From Mesoaciditogaceae bacterium (GTDB lineage Bacteria; Thermotogota; Thermotogae; Mesoaciditogales; Mesoaciditogaceae), in contig WFSH01000115.1 of the NCBI GenBank assembly GCA_015486145.1, forward strand, positions 1 to 32,977: a stretch of DNA of 32,977 nucleotides, given 5' to 3'. The position numbers and the translations under genes were made by a program. Of this stretch, positions 7,184 through 15,736 are shown in pieces. The notes beneath the pieces are model-generated. The model was given only the letters and a program-made list of their open reading frames with translations. It did not search any database and was not told the origin of the DNA. Each line of letters opens with the position of its first letter. Position 1 is the stretch's first letter.

Positions 7184-8022
7184 AAATACCTGTAAAATTT
7201 TCAAAAGGTGAAAAGATATTTTTAGGGATTTTTTTTGCGGCTTATGCGGGTGTGGCTGTTTGGAATTTTGGCAAGGTTGAGTTCCCATCTGGCATCGCCC
7301 ACGTTTGGCAAATAAAGGTACCACTTCCTTCCATTTTAGGAACCCTCAATCCAATGACCATCATCATGACAGCACTTCTACTTGTGATTTTGATTTACTT
7401 GGCCTTCGATTTCAAAAGACATCTGAAAAAAATACCCTCTCGCAAGCAATCTGCAATTGAGTTGGTACTTTCTTTCATGTACGATCTGGTGAAGGATGTC
7501 ACACCAGCAGAAGAATTTGTAAGGCCGGTTTTTTACATTGCTACCACTCTTTTCTTGTTCATACTGTTTTCAAACATACTTGGAGGGATACCAGGCATCG
7601 GTATTGGAGTTTCGCCAAACGGATCTTTGAAGTTGAACCTCTTTACAGATACGTGGCATTCTCCAACGGGGGATCTGAACACGAATGTAACTTACGCCAT
7701 CATGGTGCTTTTCATAAGTCATATATTTGCCATAAAGTTAAAGGGATTAAAAGAATGGGCAAAGGGTTTCATTTCACCAAATCCAATAATGCTTCCAATG
7801 AACATCATAGGAGAATTTGCCAAACCAATTTCACATTCTCTAAGACTTTTCGGCAACATTGCGGGTGGTGGCATAATGGTACTCATGTTGAGTTATCTTG
7901 TCAAATACACCTTTGTGCCGGTGATTCTTTGGGGATTTTTTGGGTTCTTTGTGGGTACTATTCAGGCTTTTGTCTTTTCCATATTAGCGATTGCCTACAT
8001 TGGCATACAACTTGAACAATAA
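7180..8022 (+). CDS. atpB: F-type ATP synthase subunit a
   Basis: A 280-residue membrane protein forming the stator half-channels of Fo. The strongest signature is SHSLRLFGNIAGGG, with the essential arginine at residue 222. The C-terminal helix GTIQAFVFSILAIAYIGIQL carries the conserved Gln and Tyr side chains. Several hydrophobic helices precede these. The TTG start overlaps the stop of the AtpI-like gene by four bases and follows AAGGGGTGGTGAG. It partners the c subunit encoded next, whose residues indicate Na+ rather than H+ coupling. Confidence 0.96.
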   Translation: MKIPVKFSKGEKIFLGIFFAAYAGVAVWNFGKVEFPSGIAHVWQIKVPLPSILGTLNPMTIIMTALLLVILIYLAFDFKRHLKKIPSRKQSAIELVLSFMYDLVKDVTPAEEFVRPVFYIATTLFLFILFSNILGGIPGIGIGVSPNGSLKLNLFTDTWHSPTGDLNTNVTYAIMVLFISHIFAIKLKGLKEWAKGFISPNPIMLPMNIIGEFAKPISHSLRLFGNIAGGGIMVLMLSYLVKYTFVPVILWGFFGFFVGTIQAFVFSILAIAYIGIQLEQ

Positions 8023-8039
8023 CGAAGGAGGGAGTTGAA

Positions 8040-8294
8040 TTGACAGCAGAACTTTCAATGGCTCAGGCGGTGGTTCATGCCGCAAAGTACATAGGTGCAG
8101 GATTGGCAATGGGATTGGGTGCTATAGGTCCCGCAATAGGTGAAGGGCACATTGGTCAAGGTGCTATGGAATCAATGGCGAGGCAACCAGAAATGGTGGG
8201 CACGCTCACCACAAGAATGCTGCTTTCTCAAGCTGTTGCCGAGTCTACGGGGCTTTACGCATTGCTGATCGCATTCATGATCTTGCTCATTTAA
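8040..8294 (+). CDS. atpE: F-type ATP synthase subunit c (Na+-type binding motif)
   Basis: An 84-residue two-helix hairpin that forms the rotor ring. Helix 1 has the GAGLAMGLGAIGPAIGEG packing motif. The loop is ARQPE. Helix 2 holds the ion-binding AVAESTGLY. E68, S69, T70, V66 and Y73 match the Na+ ligand set known from Ilyobacter tartaricus. The helix-1 ligand, Gln in that species, is Glu35 here, giving the two-carboxylate form described for Fusobacterium nucleatum. Sodium coupling is inferred from these residues. The start is TTG after a strong AAGGAGGG. Confidence 0.97.
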   Translation: MTAELSMAQAVVHAAKYIGAGLAMGLGAIGPAIGEGHIGQGAMESMARQPEMVGTLTTRMLLSQAVAESTGLYALLIAFMILLI

Positions 8295-8307
8295 GGAGAG
8301 AGGGAAA

Positions 8308-8805
8308 ATGTCTGGAAGTTTCGTGAATTTCAACGGTACTTCTATACTTCAGTTGATGAGTTTTTTTATTCTCATGTACTTTCTTATCAAATTTCTTTAC
8401 AAACCTTTTCTGAACATACTTGATAAAAGATCTGAAGAGATAAAGTCTCAATACGAAAAAGCAGATGAAGCTCGAAAGGAAGCCGAGAAATTTAGAGAAA
8501 AAGTCAAGGTTGAAATGGAAAGGTTAAGTGAACGCACTGATCAAATGTACGAGGAAGCCAAGGCGAGGGTTGAAGCTTACGAGAAAGCTGAGAGAACCCG
8601 TATTCAAACTGAAGTAGAATCGATTATGAAAAGGGCGAGAAGAGAGATAGAGGAAGAACGCTCGAAAGCTGAAGAGAGTCTCAAAGCAAACGTAATAACA
8701 TTGGCAATTGCACTTGCATCACGGATAATCCAAAAAGATCTTGATGAGAAATCAAAACGAGAATTCTTGATGGATCAACTTTCTAAAGTAAGGGATATGA
8801 GATGA
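8308..8805 (+). CDS. atpF: F-type ATP synthase subunit b
   Basis: A 165-residue peripheral-stalk subunit: one N-terminal membrane helix (ILQLMSFFILMYFLIKFLY) followed by the family pattern KPFLNILDKRSEEI and a long charged coiled coil rich in Glu, Lys and Arg. It dimerises and ties Fo subunit a to the delta subunit and the F1 head. GGAGAGAGGG precedes the ATG. The stop overlaps the atpH start (ATGA). Confidence 0.95.
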   Translation: MSGSFVNFNGTSILQLMSFFILMYFLIKFLYKPFLNILDKRSEEIKSQYEKADEARKEAEKFREKVKVEMERLSERTDQMYEEAKARVEAYEKAERTRIQTEVESIMKRARREIEEERSKAEESLKANVITLAIALASRIIQKDLDEKSKREFLMDQLSKVRDMR

Positions 8806-9317
8806 GAGCAAACCGTGCTGTCACTCTCAGATACGCAAGGGCACTTTTTGAATTGAAAGATGGGAAATGTTTGGAAGTCATTAGTGCTCTTTCTTCCATC
8901 AAAGACGAAAAAGTGAAACAGTTCGTGGGTGATCCCACCATTTTGGCAAAAGAAAAAGCGGAACTCATTGCACACGCTTTTAACACCAATAAAAAATGCG
9001 AGAACCTGCTAAGGGTGATATTTGAGCACAAACGTTTCCGAATGTTTCCTGAGTTGTACCAAACGGCGCGGGCTATGTGGTTAAGGGATAATGGAAAAGA
9101 GCAAGTGGTCGTGAGAAGTGCTCAGGTTCTTAATAAAGACGAGACAGATATGATCGTGAAGATCGTAAGGGAGATCAGAAAATCAGAGCCCATTCTAAAA
9201 GTGGTGCACGACCCGAAACTTCTGGCAGGAATCACCATAGATTTTGAAGATTCAGTTGTGGATCTTAGCGTTTCAGGTGCACTTGAAAAAGCTGCCAGCT
9301 TTATGTATGGAGGGTGA
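8802..9317 (+). CDS. atpH: F-type ATP synthase subunit delta
   Basis: A 171-residue stalk subunit linking the b dimer to the top of F1. The N-terminal six-helix domain opens with RAVTLRYARALFEL, and the C-terminal domain has the conserved run ending in DPKLLAGITI and DSVVDLSVSGALEK. It overlaps atpF by four bases, and atpA follows four bases after its stop. Confidence 0.94.
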   Translation: MRANRAVTLRYARALFELKDGKCLEVISALSSIKDEKVKQFVGDPTILAKEKAELIAHAFNTNKKCENLLRVIFEHKRFRMFPELYQTARAMWLRDNGKEQVVVRSAQVLNKDETDMIVKIVREIRKSEPILKVVHDPKLLAGITIDFEDSVVDLSVSGALEKAASFMYGG

Positions 9318-9321
9318 TTGA

Positions 9322-10833
9322 ATGCGCATAAATCCAGATGAAATCACGAGAGTTCTTCGTGAAAAAATAGAGAGTTTTGAGAATCTTCCCAATCTTAAAG
9401 AAGTGGGGCGTGTTATTCAAGTTGGTGATGGCATAGCACGTGTCTACGGTCTTGAAAACGTGATGTCCAACGAGCTGGTGAAATTTCAAAACAAGAGCAT
9501 GGGAATCGCTATAAATCTTGAAGAGGACAACGTTGGTGTGGTTATTCTTGGGGAATACAAAAACATCAAAGAGGGAGATCTCGTCGAAAGGACGCACAAA
9601 ATAGTTGAAGTTCCGGTTGGTGATGAACTTGTTGGCAGAGTCATCGATCCGTTGGGAAATCCTTTAGATGGTGGAAGCCCAATATTGGCAAAAAAAACTC
9701 GTCCTATTGAGAAAAAGGCCGTTGGTATCATTGAGAGACAACCGGTTAACACGCCACTGCAGACCGGACTAAAATCCATAGACTCCATGATTCCAATAGG
9801 AAGGGGACAAAGGGAATTAATACTTGGTGATAGACAAACTGGTAAAACTGCCATTGCAGTTGATACCATCATCAATCAAAAGGGAAAAGGAGTTTACTGC
9901 ATATACGTGGCAATAGGACAAAAAGGTGCGGCAGTTGCAAGAACTGTTGAAAAGTTTAGACAATACGGAGCTATGGAATATACAACCGTTGTGGTTGCAT
10001 CCGCGAGTGATCCGGCTCCAATGTTGTATCTTGCCCCATACACTGGGGTTGCAATTGCAGAAGAACTCATGTTTTCTGGAAAGGATGCACTCGTGGTTTA
10101 CGATGATCTGAGCAAGCACGCAGTTGCGTACAGGGAAATGTCACTTCTGCTAAGACGTCCGCCTGGTCGTGAGGCTTACCCAGGTGATATCTTTTACCTC
10201 CACTCTAGACTACTCGAACGTGCCGCTAAACTGAGTGATGATCTTGGTGGAGGCTCGATGACAGCCATTCCCATTGTAGAAACTCAGGCAAACGATGTGA
10301 GTGCATACATTCCGACAAATGTTATATCGATCACGGATGGTCAAATATACCTTGAACCGGGTCTTTTTTACTCTGGATTTAGGCCAGCAGTGAATGTTGG
10401 CCTGTCCGTTTCTCGTGTTGGCGGTGCTGCTCAGACAAAAGCCATGAAAAAAGTGGCGGGAAATCTCAGAATAGAATTGGCACAATATAGGGAATTAGAG
10501 GCTTTTTCCCAGTTTTCCAACGAACTAGATCCCTCAACTCAAGCTCAAATAACCAGAGGGCAACGTTTAATGGAACTTTTAAAGCAGGAGCAATACAGCC
10601 CCATGCCCCTTGAAGAGCAGGTGATCGTGTTGTTTGCAGCCGTTAACGGATATCTGGATGATCTTCCGGTTGAGTATGTCAAAAAGTTTGAGGATGAATT
10701 TCTCTCTTACATGAAAAAGAAGCATTTTGATGTTCTCAAGACTGTGGAACAAACAGGGGATCTCGATGAAAAAACAGCGGAATTACTTGAAGTCGCGATC
10801 GAAGATTTTAAAGAAAAATTCAAGGTGGTATAA
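9322..10833 (+). CDS. atpA: F-type ATP synthase subunit alpha
   Basis: A 503-residue non-catalytic nucleotide-binding subunit of the F1 hexamer, full family length. It shows the N-terminal beta-barrel (GRVIQVGDGIARVYGLENV), Walker A GDRQTGKTAIA, ALVVYDDLSKHAVAYRE in the Walker B region, and the alpha signature PAVNVGLSVSRVGGAAQ. The C-terminal helical domain ends in FKEKFKVV. The atpG start follows its stop directly. Confidence 0.98.
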   Translation: MRINPDEITRVLREKIESFENLPNLKEVGRVIQVGDGIARVYGLENVMSNELVKFQNKSMGIAINLEEDNVGVVILGEYKNIKEGDLVERTHKIVEVPVGDELVGRVIDPLGNPLDGGSPILAKKTRPIEKKAVGIIERQPVNTPLQTGLKSIDSMIPIGRGQRELILGDRQTGKTAIAVDTIINQKGKGVYCIYVAIGQKGAAVARTVEKFRQYGAMEYTTVVVASASDPAPMLYLAPYTGVAIAEELMFSGKDALVVYDDLSKHAVAYREMSLLLRRPPGREAYPGDIFYLHSRLLERAAKLSDDLGGGSMTAIPIVETQANDVSAYIPTNVISITDGQIYLEPGLFYSGFRPAVNVGLSVSRVGGAAQTKAMKKVAGNLRIELAQYRELEAFSQFSNELDPSTQAQITRGQRLMELLKQEQYSPMPLEEQVIVLFAAVNGYLDDLPVEYVKKFEDEFLSYMKKKHFDVLKTVEQTGDLDEKTAELLEVAIEDFKEKFKVV

Positions 10834-11691
10834 ATGAGCCGAGGCACGGAGCAGCTCATAAAGAAAAAGATAAAATCCATTCGTTCTACCATGCATATAA
10901 CTCGCGCGATGGAAATGGTGGCCACGGCAAAGCTCAGTAAACTCAAACGCATGGTTAAAAACTTTTATGACTATGAACATGAGTTTTCAGCTTTGTTTGA
11001 ACGGGTACTTTCTGCAGCGGAAGATCTCCCAAGTGAATTGATCTACCAAAAGGAACCCATGAAAACAATTTTGGTGGTAATAAGTGGAGATATGGGATTG
11101 TGTGGTTCTTACAACAACGATGTGATCGAGCAGGGCTACAAAAGTGCCGAAAAACTCGGAAAAAAATTTGCGGGATTTTACGTCGTTGGCGCCAGGGCAA
11201 AATCGAGAATGACATTTGACAAAAAACTCGTCAAATATTCATTGCACAACGTTTATGACACGCCTTCTTACGATGATGCTCAAAGTTTTGCGGATGAATT
11301 GGCGAGAATTTATCTTGAGGGAAAGACGGACTCAATAAGAATTATTCACGGTTATCCGAAAAATTCGTTGGTTCAATTGATTAAAGAAGAAGATTTTTTG
11401 CCCATAAAGCCAGTGAAAGAGAAGAAAAACTCTGTTTATGATTACGAACCTGCTCCCGAAAAGCTTCTCAGCGCGATTTTACCTCAATACCTTGGAACGA
11501 AGATGTACAGAATTTTGTTGGAATCACGCGTGGCAGAGCAAAATGCACGGCAAAATGCCATGAGAAACGCCACAGAAAATGCAAAGGATCTCGTTAAAGA
11601 CCTCACTCTTAAATACAACAAAGCGAGGCAAGCGTACATAACCCAAGAGATCATAGAGGTAACAAACGGATCCGAGGCACTTAAAAGTTAG
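10834..11691 (+). CDS. atpG: F-type ATP synthase subunit gamma
   Basis: A 285-residue central-stalk subunit. The N-terminal helix has IKSIRSTMHITRAMEMVATA and the C-terminal helix has ATENAKDLV, LTLKYNKARQAYITQEI and EVTNGSEAL, the two coiled-coil arms that turn inside the alpha/beta hexamer. The middle Rossmann-like domain has VVISGDMGLCGSYN. The ATG abuts the atpA stop. Confidence 0.97.
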   Translation: MSRGTEQLIKKKIKSIRSTMHITRAMEMVATAKLSKLKRMVKNFYDYEHEFSALFERVLSAAEDLPSELIYQKEPMKTILVVISGDMGLCGSYNNDVIEQGYKSAEKLGKKFAGFYVVGARAKSRMTFDKKLVKYSLHNVYDTPSYDDAQSFADELARIYLEGKTDSIRIIHGYPKNSLVQLIKEEDFLPIKPVKEKKNSVYDYEPAPEKLLSAILPQYLGTKMYRILLESRVAEQNARQNAMRNATENAKDLVKDLTLKYNKARQAYITQEIIEVTNGSEALKS

Positions 11692-11701
11692 GAGGATGGA
11701 A

Positions 11702-13099
11702 ATGGCTACGGGTAAAGTTGTGAGTGTTATAGGACCTGTTGTGGATGTGAAGTTTTCACCAAAATCCCTTCCGGATATACACAACGCCCTCAAAGTGAAA
11801 ATAAAAAACAGAGAACTCTACATGGAAGTTGAACAACTTATAGGTGATGATGTGGTTAGATGTGTAGCCCTTGATTCAACTGACGGGCTTTCAAGGAATG
11901 TTGAAGTTGAAAACACTGGGAATCCTATAACCGTTCCTGTTGGTAATGAAATAATGGGTAGGATGTTCGATTTGTTGGGAAATCCCATAGATGGAAAGGG
12001 AGAAGTTAACGCCCAAAAACGATGGCCCATACACAAAAAAGCACCGACAATGAACGATCAGTCAACTGACATAGAAATACTTGAAACTGGCATAAAGGTT
12101 ATCGATTTAATAGCTCCTTTTCCCAAGGGTGGCAAAATCGGGTTTTTCGGTGGTGCCGGTGTTGGGAAAACCGTTTTGGTCATGGAAATGATTCGAAATG
12201 TTGCCATAGAACACGGTGGATTTTCCATGTTTGCGGGAGTTGGAGAAAGGACGAGAGAAGGGAACGAACTTTGGAATGAAATGAAGGAGAGTGGCGTTAT
12301 TGGAAACACCGTTCTCGTTTTTGGGCAAATGAATGAGCCTCCCGGTGCCAGGTTTAGGGTCGCTTTGAGTGCTTTAACAATGGCAGAATATTTTCGTGAC
12401 GAACAGAGTAAAGACGTTTTGCTTTTTATAGATAACATATTCAGGTTTGTTCAAGCGGGATCCGAAGTTTCGGCTTTGTTGGGAAGAATGCCTTCAGCGG
12501 TGGGTTACCAACCCACACTTGCAACGGATATGGGCGAGCTTCAAGAGAGGATTACCTCCACAAAAAATGGGTCCATAACGTCCGTTCAAGCCATATACGT
12601 TCCGGCTGATGACATCACGGATCCGGCTCCCGCTACAACTTTTGCCCATCTTGATGCTACAATAGTCTTATCCAGGCAGATTGCAGAACTTGGTCTGTAC
12701 CCAGCTGTCGATCCTTTGGATTCAAATTCCAAGATACTCGATCCTAAAATTGTGGGTGACGAACACTACAAGGTTGCTCGACAAGTTCAAAAAGTTTTGC
12801 AAAGATATAAAGACCTTCAAGATATAATAGCCATTCTTGGTATCGAAGAACTTTCAGAAGAGGATAGAATTGTCGTTCAACGTGCCAGAAGGATCCAGCG
12901 CTTTTTGAGTCAACCCTTTTTCGTTGCCGAACATTTCACAGGGGCAAAAGGACAATACGTTCCACTGACCGAAACGATCAGGGGTTTCAAAGAGATTCTC
13001 GAAGGTCGGTACGACGATCTTCCAGAACAAGCTTTCTTGATGGTTGGAAGTATAGATCAAGCGGTGGAAAAAGCCAAAAATCTGAGGAAAGGAGCTTGA
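11702..13099 (+). CDS. atpD: F-type ATP synthase subunit beta (catalytic)
   Basis: A 465-residue catalytic subunit. It has Walker A GGAGVGKTV, the catalytic Glu in GERTREGNEL, Walker B VLLFIDNIFRF, the QAGSEVSALLGRMPSAVGYQ loop and the DELSEED-region equivalent ELSEEDRI. I chose the ATG at 11702, six bases after TTAGGAGG. The ATG at 11696 overlaps the edge of that site and would add two residues. Confidence 0.98.
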   Translation: MATGKVVSVIGPVVDVKFSPKSLPDIHNALKVKIKNRELYMEVEQLIGDDVVRCVALDSTDGLSRNVEVENTGNPITVPVGNEIMGRMFDLLGNPIDGKGEVNAQKRWPIHKKAPTMNDQSTDIEILETGIKVIDLIAPFPKGGKIGFFGGAGVGKTVLVMEMIRNVAIEHGGFSMFAGVGERTREGNELWNEMKESGVIGNTVLVFGQMNEPPGARFRVALSALTMAEYFRDEQSKDVLLFIDNIFRFVQAGSEVSALLGRMPSAVGYQPTLATDMGELQERITSTKNGSITSVQAIYVPADDITDPAPATTFAHLDATIVLSRQIAELGLYPAVDPLDSNSKILDPKIVGDEHYKVARQVQKVLQRYKDLQDIIAILGIEELSEEDRIVVQRARRIQRFLSQPFFVAEHFTGAKGQYVPLTETIRGFKEILEGRYDDLPEQAFLMVGSIDQAVEKAKNLRKGA

Positions 13100-13101
13100 A
13101 C

Positions 13102-13500
13102 GTGTTTCGAGTGATTATCATCACTCCAGAGAAACGGGCATTCGATGGAAAGGCACGTTTTGTAGAGTTTAAGACTGTTGAGGGTGCCATGGGTACACTT
13201 CAAAACAGAGCTCCTCTTATGGCGGCAATGGCAATTTCTGAACTTGAAATAACAGATGAAAACGGTAAAAAACAACTTTTTGCGATTCACGGGGGAATAT
13301 CTGAATTCTCCAACAACACTTTTACAATCATAACAGATTCTGCTGAGAGACCTGATGAGATAGATGTAGATCGCGTGAAGAACGCTTTAGAACATGCAAG
13401 AGTGGAACTTGAAACCATTGAGAGTGAGATTAGAAAAAAAGAAGTTGAAAGAAAGATTAAACACGCATTGGTACGTTTGAAAATCTCACAAAAGGATTGA
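13102..13500 (+). CDS. atpC: F-type ATP synthase subunit epsilon
   Basis: A 132-residue subunit with the N-terminal beta-sandwich (FRVIIITPEKRAFDG, VEGAMGTLQNRAPLMA, IHGGISEF) and a full C-terminal helical pair, the part that can inhibit ATP hydrolysis. GTG at 13102 is preferred because AAAGGAG is seven bases upstream. A TTG at 13096 overlapping the atpD stop is too close to that site. Last gene of the ATP synthase set; the phosphofructokinase gene follows without a gap. Confidence 0.94.
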   Translation: MFRVIIITPEKRAFDGKARFVEFKTVEGAMGTLQNRAPLMAAMAISELEITDENGKKQLFAIHGGISEFSNNTFTIITDSAERPDEIDVDRVKNALEHARVELETIESEIRKKEVERKIKHALVRLKISQKD

Positions 13501-13510
13501 GGTGATGACG

Positions 13511-14533
13511 TTGAGGATAGCGATATTGACAGGCGGAGGAGACTGTCCAGGCCTCAATGCGGTTATCAGAGGAATAGTTAAAGCCAGAAGAGAAGAAGAT
13601 GAAATAATAGGAATTAGACGTGGGTGGAAGGGTGCCGTGGAGGGAACATTTGTGACCCTTTCAGATGATGATGTGGAAGGCATTCACCTTTTGGGTGGCA
13701 CAATCCTTGGTACATCAAGGGTAAATCCCTTCACCCTCGAAGGTGGCGTTGAGAAAGTAGAAAACAACCTCAAAAATGCCAAAGTAGATGCTTTGATCGC
13801 AATCGGAGGGGATGACACTTTAAGTGTGGCGGCCAGATTTTCTTCCAAGGGTTTAAAAGTGGTTGGGGTCCCTAAGACGATAGATAATGATGTATCCAAC
13901 ACCGATTACACTTTTGGCTTTCACACCGCTGTTAATGTTGGCGCAGACGCCATAGATCGTCTTCAATCCACAGCCAAGTCTCATGAACGTATAATTTTTG
14001 TGGAACTCATGGGAAGGGAAGCTGGATGGATAACGGTAGAGGCCGGGCTTGCCGCAGGCGCTCATCTCATTTTGATACCAGAGTTTCCAAGGACGTTAGA
14101 AGAAATTGTGAAGATACTCGACGAAAGAATGAAAAAGAAAAGATACGCAGTGGTGGCCGTCGCAGAAGGTTTTAAGCCTACGGAACTTGAAACCGTTGTG
14201 GGGGACAAAACTACGATAGACGCATTTGGACACATAAAATTAGGGGGAATAGCACATTATTTGGCAGAGATAGTAGAGCAAAAAACGGGTTATGAGACCA
14301 GATCTGTGGTTTTGGGTCATCTTTTAAGAGGAGGTACTCCGACGGCGTTTGACAGAATTCTTGGGACTCGATACGGTGTTGAGGCTATAAAACTGGTACA
14401 AAAAAGTGATTTTGGACGTATGGTAGCACTGCGTGGGAATGAAATCATTTCCATACCATTGGAGTATGGTGTCGCAACCAAAAAAGCCGTACCGTATGAA
14501 TATTACAAACTTGCGGAGATGTTTTTTGGATGA
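13511..14533 (+). CDS. Pyrophosphate-type 6-phosphofructokinase
   Basis: A 340-residue PfkA-superfamily enzyme phosphorylating fructose 6-phosphate. The N-terminal loop is GGGDCPGLN. The substrate loop is PKTIDND (121-127), and MGREAGW binds fructose 6-phosphate. GGDDT (99-103) has Asp102 where ATP enzymes have Gly, and Lys122 replaces the ATP-type Gly. This pair is the hallmark of PPi-dependent enzymes and matches the Thermotoga-type PPi-PFK. PPi use is inferred from these residues. TTG at 13511 is the likely start, since GAGGTGAT (13499-13506) is a strong ribosome site for it and overlaps the ATG at 13505. Its stop overlaps the next ATG by four bases. Confidence 0.9.
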   Translation: MRIAILTGGGDCPGLNAVIRGIVKARREEDEIIGIRRGWKGAVEGTFVTLSDDDVEGIHLLGGTILGTSRVNPFTLEGGVEKVENNLKNAKVDALIAIGGDDTLSVAARFSSKGLKVVGVPKTIDNDVSNTDYTFGFHTAVNVGADAIDRLQSTAKSHERIIFVELMGREAGWITVEAGLAAGAHLILIPEFPRTLEEIVKILDERMKKKRYAVVAVAEGFKPTELETVVGDKTTIDAFGHIKLGGIAHYLAEIVEQKTGYETRSVVLGHLLRGGTPTAFDRILGTRYGVEAIKLVQKSDFGRMVALRGNEIISIPLEYGVATKKAVPYEYYKLAEMFFG

Positions 14534-15054
14534 AAGGGGAACATCCTTTTGTAAAATGGGCAATAAAAGTGATAGAATTTAAAGTTAGGGATGGAATAGA
14601 GTTAAAGCCAAACCCGAAGGAGTTGCCAGCGGAACTTTTTGAACGAAGAGCGGGCGTGTTTGTGACGCTTCACAAATCGACTGGCGAGTTGAGGGGTTGT
14701 ATAGGAACATTTTTACCTACAACCCAAGATATTGCTCATGAAATAGCACAAAATGCGATCTCGGCGGCTTTAGAAGATCCAAGATTTGAACCTGTCAGCG
14801 AGAAAGAGCTGAGCTCTTTAGTTGTGAGTGTGGACGTGCTTTCAACACCAGAGGAAGTGAGAACAATAGATGAGCTCGACCCCCGGAAGTACGGGATAAT
14901 AGTTGAAAGTGGTTGGAGAAGGGGATTGCTACTTCCCGACCTCGAAGGAGTTGACACGATCGAGCAGCAAATTCGCATTGCTAAAATGAAAGCGGGTATT
15001 CATGAGCGAGAAAGTGTCAAGATTTACCGTTTTACCGTGGAAAGATACCATTGA
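14530..15054 (+). CDS. AMMECR1-domain protein
   Basis: A 174-residue protein covering the whole AMMECR1 domain, with the hallmark LRGCIGTF near residue 57 and a conserved DPRFEPVS stretch. The domain occurs across archaea, bacteria and eukaryotes; its biochemical role is unknown, with a redox or metal function linked to MEMO/radical-SAM partners in some genomes. No such partner is encoded here. The start codon overlaps the phosphofructokinase stop (ATGA). Confidence 0.9.
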   Translation: MKGEHPFVKWAIKVIEFKVRDGIELKPNPKELPAELFERRAGVFVTLHKSTGELRGCIGTFLPTTQDIAHEIAQNAISAALEDPRFEPVSEKELSSLVVSVDVLSTPEEVRTIDELDPRKYGIIVESGWRRGLLLPDLEGVDTIEQQIRIAKMKAGIHERESVKIYRFTVERYH

Positions 15055-15073
15055 TAAAGAGGTGGGGCAGCGA

Positions 15074-15721
15074 ATGGTAGAGAAGAATGTCGAGGAATTG
15101 GAGAAGGTGTTAACGTCTCTTGACGGTATCGAAAAAGCCAAAGTGATAGTCGATGAAGATACGGGGGAGATGAAAGAAATACACGTTCTCTCTTCCGTAG
15201 ATAAGAGTTCGAAACAGATTGTCAGAGACATAGAGACGGCTATTCTCACGATCGTTGGTGAGAGAATAGATAGAAGAATAATAAGTGTCGCTCAGATGAG
15301 TGGTAAGTATCTAAAAAACGGAGAAAAGAACGGAAATGGGGACAATTTTAGGATTGAGTCCGTTGGTTTTTCTGAAGATGGTATTGAAATAGAAGTGAAC
15401 GTTGGAATAACGAAGGGCAGTGCGATAAAAGAAATTTCAAAACGCGGTGGTAAATCATTTAAAAATGTCCTTAAATTATCGGCAGAATCAGCAATAGAAG
15501 CGATTGAAGGATTGATGACATCGGAAGTTCGCCTCACTTTGGATGAAATCAGAGAGGTCTCCACAGGTGAGAAAAGGTTCTTTCTTGGTGTAATGACCGT
15601 TCTAAAAGTTGGTGGAATGAGTAAAGAACTCGTCTTTGCTGGAGCCATTGGTTTCAACCCAGTCAAGAATGTGGCTGAAGCCGTGGTTGATAAAGTGAAT
15701 TCCACGAGTTTGGATTTTTAA
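15074..15721 (+). CDS. Uncharacterised two-domain protein upstream of minD
   Basis: A 215-residue protein with no cysteine-rich, membrane or signal features. The N-terminal domain (about 1-80) has a pattern I have seen in uncharacterised bacterial proteins: GIEKAKVIVDEDTGEMKEIH followed by a KQIVRDIETAI helix and DRRIISVAQ. The C-terminal domain (about 95-215) has alternating strand patterns (RIESVGFSEDGIEIEVNV, FLGVMTVLKVGG) and a helix with SAESAIEAIEGL. I chose the ATG at 15074 because GAGGTG lies nine bases ahead and it clears the previous gene. An ATG at 15002 would overlap that gene by 53 bases without a good ribosome site. The location 15 bases ahead of minD suggests co-expression with Min proteins; function is unknown. 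Confidence 0.75.
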   Translation: MVEKNVEELEKVLTSLDGIEKAKVIVDEDTGEMKEIHVLSSVDKSSKQIVRDIETAILTIVGERIDRRIISVAQMSGKYLKNGEKNGNGDNFRIESVGFSEDGIEIEVNVGITKGSAIKEISKRGGKSFKNVLKLSAESAIEAIEGLMTSEVRLTLDEIREVSTGEKRFFLGVMTVLKVGGMSKELVFAGAIGFNPVKNVAEAVVDKVNSTSLDF

Positions 15722-15736
15722 GAAGGTGATGGGTGG

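Noticed and set aside
9301..9875. Long minus-strand frames over atpA and similar antisense frames over atpD, recJ and uvrB
   Set aside because: They lie opposite genes with clear conserved motifs, have no ribosome sites, and read as shadow frames.
15002..15073. Upstream ATG extending the uncharacterised gene ahead of minD by 24 residues
   Set aside because: It overlaps the AMMECR1 gene by 53 bases with no ribosome site, while the ATG at 15074 has GAGGTG at workable spacing.
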